From Capilliphycus salinus (lineage in GTDB: Bacteria > Cyanobacteriota > Cyanobacteriia > Cyanobacteriales > Microcoleaceae): a DNA stretch of 64,000 bases. Position 1 is the first letter of the stretch, and each line of letters opens with the position of its first letter. The position numbers were made by a program, and so were the translations under genes. The stretch is from NCBI RefSeq assembly GCF_047276495.1, contig NZ_CP178543.1:3782001-3846000 (forward strand), read 5' to 3'. A model generated the notes under the pieces. The model was given only the letters and a program-made list of their open reading frames with translations, was not told the origin of the DNA and did no database searches. Positions 17,234 to 26,074 of the stretch are shown piece after piece.

Positions 17234-20200
17234 CTAGATAATCGTGAAATCATCCGAACCTATAATCGTACTAATATTATCAGTAGACGGATCGATAGAC
17301 GAGAAAATAGCCAAGTTAAAAGCGGGCAAACTATCATCGCTCAAGTCGGGGTCAAAAGCGAGAACATAGTTTCCGGGGAAACCGGGGAAACTCAAGTTAT
17401 TTCGATAGACAATTAACGCCGAATTATCATTAGTACCGTTTTGATTTGCCAGTTGAGCATTTACCGCTTGAACATCATCAAAAGTATCTCGGAAAATAAT
17501 CAACTGTCGGCCAGTAATATCATCCCCTTCCGAACCCAAACTGCTAACAATAATGCTTTGCAGCGGTGTAGACGTACCCACATTTGAAACCAAACCGGGG
17601 AAATTATTCGTTCCAGAAACAATCAAGAATTGATCGTTACCCGCCTGATCAAAGTCATTGATCACATCAACACCTTCAAAGGGATTAAGATAATAGAAAA
17701 CATCATTTCCGTCATCTGAAATCAGAAGATCGCCCCCGGCACCGCCGGCGAGGGTATCATCTCCAATTCCCCCTCGGATGCTATCATTACCCCCATCTCC
17801 GAACATCAGATCGCTATCTTCCCGTCCAAAGATAACATCATCATTATCTCCGCCAAAAATAGAATCCTGACCCTGTTCCCCAATTAAGGAATCATTGCCC
17901 TTTTCTCCGAAGATGCTATCATTTCCGATACCGCCACTGATGGTATCATTACCGCCACTGAGGGAATTAATACCCGTATCCCCCAACAGCGTATCATCTC
18001 CTTGGGCGCCGGAAATCGAATCACTTCCCTGATCGCCTGCAACCACATCACTATTATCTTGACCCTCGAGAGTGTCGTCACCTTCTCCACCCCGCATAAA
18101 ATCACGACCGGCACCCCCGAGGAGAAGATCGTTACCATCATCTCCCCGTATAGTATCTTCTCCGGCATTCCCATTAACGGTATCATCACCAATACCGCCA
18201 ACGAGAGAATCACTTCCGAGTCCAGAAGACAGGCTATCATTCCCCTTTCCACCGTCGAGGGTGTTGGTTTCATCGCCCCCAATTAAGGTATCATTGCCAT
18301 CATCGCCTTGCAGGGTATTTAAACCGGCGGCGCCATCTAGGAAATCATTCCCCGATCCGCCGACCAGAGAATCATTTCCCTCTTGACCCAACTGAGTATC
18401 ATCGCCGGAACCGCCTTCAATCACGTCATTTCCTGTACCGCCATCGAGGGAGTCATTACTACCCAAACCTCGAATTACATCGCGGCCGCCGCCACCCAAA
18501 ATGGTATCATCAACATCGGTACCGACGATCAATTCACCCAACTCGCCCCCCGTCGTTGCTTTTCCGGGGGCTGTATTTAACGTGCGGTCAACCAGAGTAA
18601 TATTAAACACCTTCTGGGGTAAAGTGCCAATATTATCTGTTACCGCAAAGATGAATTGATCTCCTCCGGCTGGACCATCACCATCGTAACGAATTGAACC
18701 GCTATCAATATTTTCCTGAGTAAAGCGATCGCCGACTCGCAAGGCTTGAGTTTGGCTTCCGAGTTGCAGTAAATCACCCCGTTGAGTCCCTTGTGTGATG
18801 ATGTACTCTACTTCACTGGGGGGATCGTCAGGATCGACGGCTAACAATATATCTCGGCTAATGGTTGTCGCTTGCGGATCGCTCAAGTCTACCACTAACA
18901 GTTGATTATTCGCCAGAACCGGAGGCTGGTTCACGGGCAGGGTGACTAATGCGGTATCGGTGTTATTGCGACTGTCTGTAATCGTATACCTAAAGGCATC
19001 AGTTCCCAAAAATCCCGCGCGAGGAACATAAGTAAAGGTACCGCCGCCTTGGTTGATCAGTTCTCCGCCTGTGGTTGGACTAAAAGCAGTAATTTGAATG
19101 ATATCACCATCAGGATCGGTATCATTGGCGAGGACGTTAAAGGTGACGGCTTGATCTTGGTTTCTGCTGAAAGCGTCATCATTCGCCACCGGTGGGCGGT
19201 TAACTGGTGTGGGTGGCGTTGGGGGTGTGGGTGGTTCTGTCGGTGTGGGTGGCGTTGGGGGTGTGGGTGGTTCTGTCGGTGTGGGTGGTTCTGTTGGTGT
19301 GGGTGGTTCTGTTGGCGTGGGTGGTTCTGTCGGTGTGGGTGGTGTCGGTGTGGGTGTGGGCGGTGTGGGTGTGGGCGGTGTGGGTGTGGGTGTGGGCGGT
19401 GTGGGTGTGGGTGTGGGAGGTGTGGGTAAATTATCGAGGGAAACGGAAACAAAGTTATTTTCGCTTAAGCTTCCACTATCAACGCCAAGCAAGACGGCTA
19501 AAAATTCTCCTTCTTCGCCGAGACGAATAATAGTATCTCCGGCGTTTTCGCTGCTTTGGGAAATATCGAGATCGCCGAAATTCAACCCTCCGGCTAACCC
19601 AATAAAATCATCAGGTTGGAAGTCTTGAACAATATTCGATTCTTCAATACTTGAACCTCCGGTCCCTGCGGCGATCGCAAAGGTATCACTTCCAGAACCC
19701 CCTGTTAAGGTATCGGCGCCTATTCCGCCAAACAGAAAATCCGATCCGACTTCACCGGAAATTTGGTCGTTTCCTTCTCCGCCCAAACCCGTATCGGAAC
19801 CAGTGCCGGCAAAAATGGTATCATTGCCGAGATCGCCGAGTAACGAGTCGGCGCCATCATTACCAAAAATCAGATCTTCGCCACTGCCGCCATAAACGCT
19901 ATCATTGCCTTCATCGCCCCAAGCGACATCACTATCTTTATCTCCAAAGACCAGATCATCATCTAGACCTCCCCGCAAGGAATCATTAGACTGTCCGCCA
20001 TACATGGAGTCTCGACCTTGACCGCCGAGTAGGGTATCTTCGCCTAAATTCCCAAATAAACCATCATCCCCTTCATCCCCAACCAGGCGATCGCTTTGTT
20101 TTCCACCATAAATTTCATCGTTGCCGGTTCCGCCTTCTAAGGTATCATTATCCTGGTTTCCAAACAGCGTATCATTCCCTTCGTTTCCTCTAACTTGGTC

Positions 20201-21067
20201 GTTTCCTGCCAAACCAAAAATAGAGTCATTCCCTTCTAAACCGTCAATCACATCTTCGCCCGACGAACCCGTGATGGTATCATCTTCGACAGTTCCTTTA
20301 CCGATGCCTTCGATCAAAATCGGCAGGTCTTGAGGAATAACGTTAATGATCACTTCGGCTAAATCTGTTGCGGTACCATCGGTAACGGTATAACTAAAGC
20401 CATCGAGACCAAAAAATTCCCGGTTCGGTTCGTAGGTAAAGATACCCGCCCCGGCAAAGGAGAGGGTACCGTTTTGAGTTTGGGTGAAAGTCCCAATATT
20501 GAGGGTATCTCCATTAAGGTCTGTATCGTTGGTTAAGACGTTAAAGAAGACCGGATCACCTTGCTTGGTCTGAAATTGATCGTTTTCGGCGACAGGCGGT
20601 TCATTGGATCTGAGGGTATCATCGCCGCCCCCGCCACCGCCACCGCCATCGGTGGTATCATCGCCGCCACCGCCATTGCTGGTATCATCGCCATTACCGC
20701 CATCGGTGGTATCATTGCCACCGTCATCGCCGCCACCGTCATCGCCGCCACCGTTATCGTCATCATCCTCAGTCACAAACGGAGGAAGACCGACTAAGGA
20801 AACAAACCGGACGCCTGTGAGTCCTCCCGGTAGAGTTGTCCCGAAGATCTCCTCGACGTCGAGATCTTCTTCAAATTCTAAGCCTTCACTTTCGATGCGG
20901 TTTGGGAAATTGAAGGTTTGAAATACTGTTTGACCTCCGCTGGTAAATTCGGTTTCGGTAATTTCAACTAGAATGGGTAAATTTGTACGCGGATTAACAA
21001 CAACAAGCCCATCCCGACTGATGAGATCGGCGGCAACGGTCTGGAACCCTACCCCTACACCGGTCAT
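17234..21067 (-). CDS. Giant RTX/cadherin-like/CSPG-repeat protein, probable type I-secreted
   Basis: The 1277-residue acidic protein has no signal peptide. Order: N-terminal domain (1-98, starting MTGVGVGF, similar to MTSTGVGV of the neighbouring giant); Asp/Gly/Thr low-complexity linker (about 100-155); Big_9/cadherin-like domain (VFFNVLTNDTDLNGDTLN); RTX nonapeptides (about 260-460); Pro-Thr-rich linker (about 550-620); a second cadherin-like domain (VLANDTDPDGD); a CSPG-like repeat (FTQENIDSGSIRYDGDG); a long RTX block (about 846-1120); and the terminal DDFTII. The short aliphatic ending fits the C-terminal signal of type I export and recurs in the 275-aa RTX protein. An AGGAGG ribosome-binding site stands 7 nt before the ATG. 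A role in sheath, adhesion or gliding is inference. Confidence 0.9.
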   Translation of the reverse strand: MTGVGVGFQTVAADLISRDGLVVVNPRTNLPILVEITETEFTSGGQTVFQTFNFPNRIESEGLEFEEDLDVEEIFGTTLPGGLTGVRFVSLVGLPPFVTEDDDDNGGGDDGGGDDGGNDTTDGGNGDDTSNGGGGDDTTDGGGGGGGGDDTLRSNEPPVAENDQFQTKQGDPVFFNVLTNDTDLNGDTLNIGTFTQTQNGTLSFAGAGIFTYEPNREFFGLDGFSYTVTDGTATDLAEVIINVIPQDLPILIEGIGKGTVEDDTITGSSGEDVIDGLEGNDSIFGLAGNDQVRGNEGNDTLFGNQDNDTLEGGTGNDEIYGGKQSDRLVGDEGDDGLFGNLGEDTLLGGQGRDSMYGGQSNDSLRGGLDDDLVFGDKDSDVAWGDEGNDSVYGGSGEDLIFGNDGADSLLGDLGNDTIFAGTGSDTGLGGEGNDQISGEVGSDFLFGGIGADTLTGGSGSDTFAIAAGTGGSSIEESNIVQDFQPDDFIGLAGGLNFGDLDISQSSENAGDTIIRLGEEGEFLAVLLGVDSGSLSENNFVSVSLDNLPTPPTPTPTPPTPTPTPPTPTPPTPTPTPPTPTEPPTPTEPPTPTEPPTPTEPPTPPTPPTPTEPPTPPTPPTPVNRPPVANDDAFSRNQDQAVTFNVLANDTDPDGDIIQITAFSPTTGGELINQGGGTFTYVPRAGFLGTDAFRYTITDSRNNTDTALVTLPVNQPPVLANNQLLVVDLSDPQATTISRDILLAVDPDDPPSEVEYIITQGTQRGDLLQLGSQTQALRVGDRFTQENIDSGSIRYDGDGPAGGDQFIFAVTDNIGTLPQKVFNITLVDRTLNTAPGKATTGGELGELIVGTDVDDTILGGGGRDVIRGLGSNDSLDGGTGNDVIEGGSGDDTQLGQEGNDSLVGGSGNDFLDGAAGLNTLQGDDGNDTLIGGDETNTLDGGKGNDSLSSGLGSDSLVGGIGDDTVNGNAGEDTIRGDDGNDLLLGGAGRDFMRGGEGDDTLEGQDNSDVVAGDQGSDSISGAQGDDTLLGDTGINSLSGGNDTISGGIGNDSIFGEKGNDSLIGEQGQDSIFGGDNDDVIFGREDSDLMFGDGGNDSIRGGIGDDTLAGGAGGDLLISDDGNDVFYYLNPFEGVDVINDFDQAGNDQFLIVSGTNNFPGLVSNVGTSTPLQSIIVSSLGSEGDDITGRQLIIFRDTFDDVQAVNAQLANQNGTNDNSALIVYRNNLSFPGFPGNYVLAFDPDLSDDSLPAFNLAIFSSIDPSTDNISTIIGSDDFTII
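19205..19425. repeat. Repeat tract encoding the Pro-Thr linker
   Basis: The plus strand is a run of GTGTGGGTG and GTTCTGTCG-type units. On the coding minus strand this gives PTPTPP and PTEPP repeats joining the first RTX block to the cadherin-like domains. Units keep the reading frame. Confidence 0.85.
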
Positions 21068-21657
21068 AGTTTAACCTCCTAACAATTGACCAACTTTTTA
21101 ACGATTTTTTGCAATTTTATCCCGCTTATTTTTGATTTAAAATTATCAAAAATATTTGCGTTTTTGGCTGTATTTTGAGAAAAAATTACAACTTTAAACA
21201 CAAGTTTTTTTCATCGCTCTCTCCGAAGCGGATCGGTTTTTTCGGGTTTTTACTGGGTTTTAACCTCAGCTATTCTTGATTATTTTTCGCGCAATCAACC
21301 GAATTTTATGAAAAAATTCTCAAGGAGATTGACAGTTTTTACGCCCTACAGATTGACTTGTAAACTTTAAAAAAATCCGTCTAATATCTAGAATAACCCC
21401 TAATAAAATTAGCGGTGTTTTAAAGTTATTAAGCATTTTTGTGTTAATCATTATGATTTGATCTACTCGTCTGATTGAACAAAAAATCGGCACGGCAGAG
21501 GATAAAACGAGTCCAAATAAAAACGGGGAGAGTCCATAATATAAAATTTTACTGCACTTTTTAGAAAAATCAATTTTCAGGTGCAGTCCGAATCAAAAAA
21601 TAATTGACAATAGACAATCCTCAATTCTGACACGGTTTCTATTATTCCCCATTCAGT
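21068..21657. other. AT-rich interval upstream of the 1277-aa RTX gene
   Basis: No gene or recognised repeat is visible in these 590 bp. It must carry the promoter and long 5' leader of the RTX gene; the AGGAGG ribosome-binding site is at about 21075-21080 on the minus strand. Poly-A/T runs are frequent but no clear operator was found. Confidence 0.5.
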
Positions 21658-23769
21658 CTAAAAAGGCATCAACTCAATTGATTTCGTAGAAGCATGAACC
21701 AGAGGCAAAAGGGGGCCGAGTTGTTCCTGACCATTAACAGCCAGATCGCTGTGACAAAGGTACAAGCGATCGCTGACTCGACTCAATAAATCTAGCAGAA
21801 TTCGATGCAAACGTTGTCGATCCTCATTCATCTGATCTTCGGGAGTCCAAGAATCTCCCGACCATTCTCGCAAAAACAAAGGCGCACCCCAGAGGGTACT
21901 GGCCCCCCCACTCAACCACAAGGGCGACCCGATATCCAGCCAAAAATGCCAGCGATGGGACTGACGGTTAGCCCGATACTGAAAAATCGTGGCCAAAGTA
22001 ACCGCCTCGTGGGGAATAACGGCTTTGACGGGATAGGGGTTGGCGCTGACGACTCCCCGACGCAACAGTTCAATAAAGGAACGAATGGTTTGGCTAGAAG
22101 TATCTGTAGCGGTGTAGCGATCGAGTCTGGCGTGTACTTCCCAATAATGAAGGGCGGTTTCCATCAATTCCCGCAAAACCGCCAGTTGATCGGACGGTAG
22201 GGACTGGGTGGGGATAAAAAAGCGTTGAATGGCGCGATCGAGGAAAGAAACCGGACTGGGAATGAGACGCTGTTGGTATTGTTCCCGTTGTTGGTCGATC
22301 CACTGCAAAATTTGATTGTAGCTGGTGGTGGCTTGATATCCCAAGCGATCCCAACGGGGAAAGGCGCTGACTTCCAGCAGGGTTGGCTGTTGGGGATGGG
22401 GACGGAAACAATAATCGGCCAGCAAACCCGCCCGCACGGGGTCAATTCGAGACAGGGGGGGCGGCAACTCATCGGTGGGTTTAGCGGTGTTTTGCTGAGG
22501 CTTGAGACCGCTTAAAACCACCAACATCTCGGCGATCGCTTCTCGTTCAATTAACCGCCCCAAATCGGGATAAACCAGGCCTAACAGGGTCAATAACGCC
22601 CGGACCAGAGGGGAACTTAACAAAGGTCGCTGTTCCTGTAGGGACTCGACGGCGATGCCCTCGTGGCTTAAAATTTCCCGCAGGGTATAACGGGCGATCG
22701 CATCCAAACCCGGTCCGATGACGGCGATCTCTTGGGGTAAAACCTGCTGGCTGTTGACGGCTTTAATAATCTCTTGGGCGGTGTGTCGGAGTAAGTCCGC
22801 CCTCGACTGGGTTTGGATCGAGGGAACATCGGATAAGGTGTAGGACAGTTCGCTTAATCCAATATTACTCTCGATGACGCTGTTGACAATCGGTTCAAAC
22901 AGTTGGGGGGCTAAACCCGAGGGTAAATCCAAAAATTCGATCTGACAACGCGATTGTAACTCAGCCAGGTCGTTCGGGTCGGCGCCCAAACCCAGGCGAA
23001 TTTTTCCGGTGGGGTTAAAGGTAAATGCTCCCATTTTTCCGCTTTCTAAGAGAAACTCAAACAGGTGGCGCATGATGGCGGGATATTCGTCCACATCATC
23101 GGCGATCACCATCTGATAGCGGCGAGTCAGGTGTTGCTGGTAGGCGGGATGACTCAACAAATGCCAGTAAAGTTCTGTAACAATACCGTAGGTGAGAAAT
23201 CCCCGGTCTAAACACCAATTTCGCCAACGCACCAACAATTGACCCATGCAGGAGTAAAGGGAATCCGATCCCTCTGACGAACCAAATCCCCGTGTTAGAA
23301 TTGTGGGGATTTCTTCGAGAGATTGACCGCTCATCGCTGCTAGTTGCATCAGATCGAGGGTTTGACGCACGATCCGATCGGGACTAACTCCTGCTCGGGC
23401 CAGAAGTCCGGTTTCGAGTTCTTGACTCCAAAGATGGGTTGCAAGTTCCTGTTCGGTTTCGGGGCGTAGTCTCACCGGAAATTGAGCTTTGAGATCCAAC
23501 GACCGCACCAATAACGGCCAAAACAGGGTAACTTCATCCTGTAGTAAACCCAACGGTGTGGTTGAGTCAAACGCGGGGATTCCGGGGTAGGTTTCCCAGA
23601 TGCGATCGATCAGATCGAGTCGGTTGTCACTATTGGCGGCTAATACTAAGGCGTTTGCTCGTTGGGGCTGTTTCGGATCGGACCGCAGGTGAAGACTCCA
23701 ATCCCAAAATTGCTCGATCAAGCGAGTGGTTTTACCACTGCGAGTTTTTCCTGTTATCCACACAGACAT
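21658..23769 (-). CDS. UvrD/AddB-like superfamily 1 ATPase, uncharacterised
   Basis: The 703-residue protein starts at the ATG chosen here (MSVWITGKTRSGKTTRL), preceded by GGAAG 11 nt upstream; a GTG 45 bp further out is an alternative. Walker A is GKTRSGKTT near residues 6-14, followed by LVLAANSDNR (motif Ia-like) and MVIADDVDEYP near 250 (Walker B-like, as in UvrD-type helicases). EIAVIGPGLDAIARYTLREI resembles the segment that opens domain 2A in UvrD/AddB. C-terminal helicase motifs V and VI are not obvious, and no PD-(D/E)XK nuclease motif was seen. It may act in recombination or repair, but helicase activity is uncertain. It is divergent from pxcA with an 87-bp shared control region. 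Confidence 0.75.
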   Translation of the reverse strand: MSVWITGKTRSGKTTRLIEQFWDWSLHLRSDPKQPQRANALVLAANSDNRLDLIDRIWETYPGIPAFDSTTPLGLLQDEVTLFWPLLVRSLDLKAQFPVRLRPETEQELATHLWSQELETGLLARAGVSPDRIVRQTLDLMQLAAMSGQSLEEIPTILTRGFGSSEGSDSLYSCMGQLLVRWRNWCLDRGFLTYGIVTELYWHLLSHPAYQQHLTRRYQMVIADDVDEYPAIMRHLFEFLLESGKMGAFTFNPTGKIRLGLGADPNDLAELQSRCQIEFLDLPSGLAPQLFEPIVNSVIESNIGLSELSYTLSDVPSIQTQSRADLLRHTAQEIIKAVNSQQVLPQEIAVIGPGLDAIARYTLREILSHEGIAVESLQEQRPLLSSPLVRALLTLLGLVYPDLGRLIEREAIAEMLVVLSGLKPQQNTAKPTDELPPPLSRIDPVRAGLLADYCFRPHPQQPTLLEVSAFPRWDRLGYQATTSYNQILQWIDQQREQYQQRLIPSPVSFLDRAIQRFFIPTQSLPSDQLAVLRELMETALHYWEVHARLDRYTATDTSSQTIRSFIELLRRGVVSANPYPVKAVIPHEAVTLATIFQYRANRQSHRWHFWLDIGSPLWLSGGASTLWGAPLFLREWSGDSWTPEDQMNEDRQRLHRILLDLLSRVSDRLYLCHSDLAVNGQEQLGPLLPLVHASTKSIELMPF

Positions 23770-23856
23770 GGACAGCCACACTTCCAGAAGTAAATTTGTT
23801 AAGATACCCAACACATTAACACGTTCTCCCTCGGCTTAACATTCCCTGGCAGTATT

Positions 23857-25278
23857 ATGAAAACTTCGACCTGGACTCAGATTCATAAAGCTCTGCGTCG
23901 TGCCAATAGCTGGTTTAAAGATACTCCCGAGCGGGCTTTAGATCAAGCCTATGACGCAGCTTTGAGAATTAAAGCCATTGAAGATGAACATTTCCAAGGT
24001 GGAAAAATTACCAAAGATTCGGGCCAATATAGCGATCGCGTTTTGTCTTATTTTGATTCGGAGTTAAAAAAATGTTTGAATATTATTCAAACTCGTTTGG
24101 TTGTTTTTAACACCAGCCGTTCAATTTTTGGCTGGTCGGAACCGTTGGATTCTCACGAAACGAATGGCTCGTTGCCTTCGGATTTGTCGATGGATGATTT
24201 AAAATTACCCCATCACGTTTCTATCATTTGCGACAAGCTGGATTTTATTGATCGCGTCACCCGTCGCTATTCTCCTCCGAATCCTCAACCGAAACTGGAG
24301 AAAAAACCCCTTCAACCGACTTCTTTCGTGGAAGTGAAAAATAATTCTAAATCGGTTTCGCTGGCGGGAAAAATGAATGAGGAAAATACTCCCGTTTTGG
24401 GCGAAAATCCCGATACGATGAAGTTTTCTAATGGGTCGGCGAGGGACAAAGAAAACCTTCCCGATGAACTAACAACGGGTTCGGAAATGAGTTTTTTACC
24501 CCGCTCTCTTTTGCGAACGGTGGGGCGGATTCGTCGGGAATTGAATCCCGAATCCGAAGAAGAAGTAATTAAAAATTATCGCAAATCTAAAGTTAAAACC
24601 ATTATTTCGGTTCGGTTTATTTTATTGTTAATCTTGGTGCCGCTTTTAACTCAACAATTGGCTAAAAATTTTGTGGTCGGGCCGATTGTTGATGCTTTTG
24701 TTTCTCGCCAAGAAAATGCGCCCATTTTTCTGAATCTCGATTTCGAGGAAGAAGCTTATATGGAGTTGCACCATTTCAAGGAACGGTTAGAATTTGAAAA
24801 TATGATCGGTTTAACGCCCCATCTCGAACCGGAAGAAATAGAAGAACGGGTGAAGGAAAAAGCGGTGGAAATTGCCGAGGAATACCGCACATTTGGCTCC
24901 AGCGCTATTAAAAATATCTTCGCGGATTTGTTCTCGGCTATTACCTTTGGAATTATTATCTATACCAATAAACGAGAGTTGGAAATTCTGAAGTCTTTTT
25001 TGGGGGATTTGGTTTATGGTTTGAGCGATAGTGCGAAAGCTTTTATTATTATTCTGTTAACCGATATGTTCGTGGGTTTCCACTCTCCGCACGGATGGGA
25101 AGTTATTCTCGAAAGTATTTCCCGACATTTTGGACTCCCAGAAAATCGGGATTTTAACTTTCTGTTTATTGCAACCTTTCCGGTTATTCTAGATGCGGTG
25201 TTTAAATATTGGATTTTCCGCTATCTCAACCGCAGTTCACCTTCTGCTGTTTCCACTTATAAAACAATGAATGAGTAA
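23857..25278 (+). CDS. pxcA: Proton extrusion protein PxcA (CemA/CotA family)
   Basis: The 473-residue protein fits cyanobacterial PxcA, needed for light-induced Na+-dependent proton extrusion and related to chloroplast CemA. The N-terminal half is soluble (RALDQAYDAALRIKAIEDEH near residues 26-45), with a variable middle. The CemA domain has a first span at about 249-275, a charged loop (about 290-345), a span at about 350-370, one at about 390-410 followed by the signature FHSPHGWE, and a last span at about 436-458 with FPVILDAVFKYWIFRYLNR. Length agrees with the family. It acts in the cytoplasmic or thylakoid membrane. R1 and R2 repeats follow the stop. Confidence 0.93.
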   Translation: MKTSTWTQIHKALRRANSWFKDTPERALDQAYDAALRIKAIEDEHFQGGKITKDSGQYSDRVLSYFDSELKKCLNIIQTRLVVFNTSRSIFGWSEPLDSHETNGSLPSDLSMDDLKLPHHVSIICDKLDFIDRVTRRYSPPNPQPKLEKKPLQPTSFVEVKNNSKSVSLAGKMNEENTPVLGENPDTMKFSNGSARDKENLPDELTTGSEMSFLPRSLLRTVGRIRRELNPESEEEVIKNYRKSKVKTIISVRFILLLILVPLLTQQLAKNFVVGPIVDAFVSRQENAPIFLNLDFEEEAYMELHHFKERLEFENMIGLTPHLEPEEIEERVKEKAVEIAEEYRTFGSSAIKNIFADLFSAITFGIIIYTNKRELEILKSFLGDLVYGLSDSAKAFIIILLTDMFVGFHSPHGWEVILESISRHFGLPENRDFNFLFIATFPVILDAVFKYWIFRYLNRSSPSAVSTYKTMNE

Positions 25279-25290
25279 GCCATACAAAAC

Positions 25291-25427
25291 AAACCCGGTT
25301 TCTCAAATGGAGTGGGGTGGGTTGATCTCAATCTCTCAGTAGTAGTCAAGATGTTGTAGAACCCACCCCTACAAAGCGGATGATTGATTAGTCGGACATG
25401 ATATAACACCCGAAAAACCCGGTTTCT
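25291..25427. repeat. R2-R1-R2 repeat cluster after pxcA
   Basis: AAACCCGGTTTCT at 25291-25303 and AAAAACCCGGTTTCT at 25413-25427 flank a divergent R1 copy (GTGGGGTGGGTTGA ... AACCCACCCCTACA, 25311-25376) with the GTCGGACATGATATA tail. The second R2 core overlaps the 3' flank of the convergent BON lipoprotein gene and ends 4 bp from its stop. Confidence 0.7.
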
Positions 25428-25430
25428 ATC

Positions 25431-25928
25431 CTATTGATTTTCTTCTAGATTTTCTAGATTTTCTTCGGGTTGAGCGGGAGCAACTATCGCCTGATTATTA
25501 ACAGAATCAACGCCTTTGATTTCTAATGCTAAAGGTTCGATGCGGTCTAACTGTTCTGGGGTGGGAACGGTTCCCGATACAATCACCAAACCTTCTTCGG
25601 CTTCAACGACTAATTCGCTGGCGGGTAAATTGGCTTCTAATTTACTGCGAACTTCGCTAGCAATATCATCGCTATCTCGGTTTTCAGCGGCGCCGTTATT
25701 AAAGGCATTATTGCGCTCTTCTCTGGCTCGAATATCGGAATTTAATTGATTTCTCCGAATTTCACTTTGAGCGTCTTCTTGAGCGTCTTGAACCGCTTGG
25801 GCTTCGGGAATTTCTGGGGCTTCTTCTACCGTATTTGGCGCATCTGCACTGGTTTGAGCATCATCAGCACAAGCGACCGCACCGAACAGCAAAAGACTAC
25901 CCAGCAGAAAAGGAGTTAATTTTTTCAT
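25431..25928 (-). CDS. BON-domain lipoprotein
   Basis: The 165-residue protein begins with a lipoprotein-type signal (MKKLTPFLLGSLLLFGAVAC; lipidated Cys at 21, lipobox AVAC somewhat atypical). A long acidic, Ala/Gln-rich low-complexity part follows (about 22-85), then one BON domain (about 88-150: DIASEVRSKLEANLPASEL, GLVIVSGTVPTPEQLDRIEP, VNNQAIV). BON domains bind phospholipid or other surfaces and occur in OsmY-like stress proteins and outer-membrane proteins. The next gene upstream encodes a general-stress-type protein, which fits an envelope-stress context. Cellular partner unknown. Confidence 0.87.
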   Translation of the reverse strand: MKKLTPFLLGSLLLFGAVACADDAQTSADAPNTVEEAPEIPEAQAVQDAQEDAQSEIRRNQLNSDIRAREERNNAFNNGAAENRDSDDIASEVRSKLEANLPASELVVEAEEGLVIVSGTVPTPEQLDRIEPLALEIKGVDSVNNQAIVAPAQPEENLENLEENQ

Positions 25929-26074
25929 GGTTTTTTTCCGACCTGAAACGTGGAAAATAAAGGGTTAAAAGTTGAGAAAAGTTGCGAAAATTTTGGAGTG
26001 AAAAGGAGCAAGTCGTTTAATAATCTTGCCCCCGATTTTCAGTTGTTAGAACGAGAAGGTGATTTGAATCTGGT

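Noticed and set aside
19207..19628. Val/Gly and Trp-rich frames opposite the Pro-Thr linker
   Set aside because: Shadow translations of the GTGTGGGTG repeat tract.
21658..23769. UvrD-like ATPase considered as a ZorD substitute
   Set aside because: It lies about 10 kb away, in a divergent unit with pxcA, and lacks SNF2-type and nuclease motifs.
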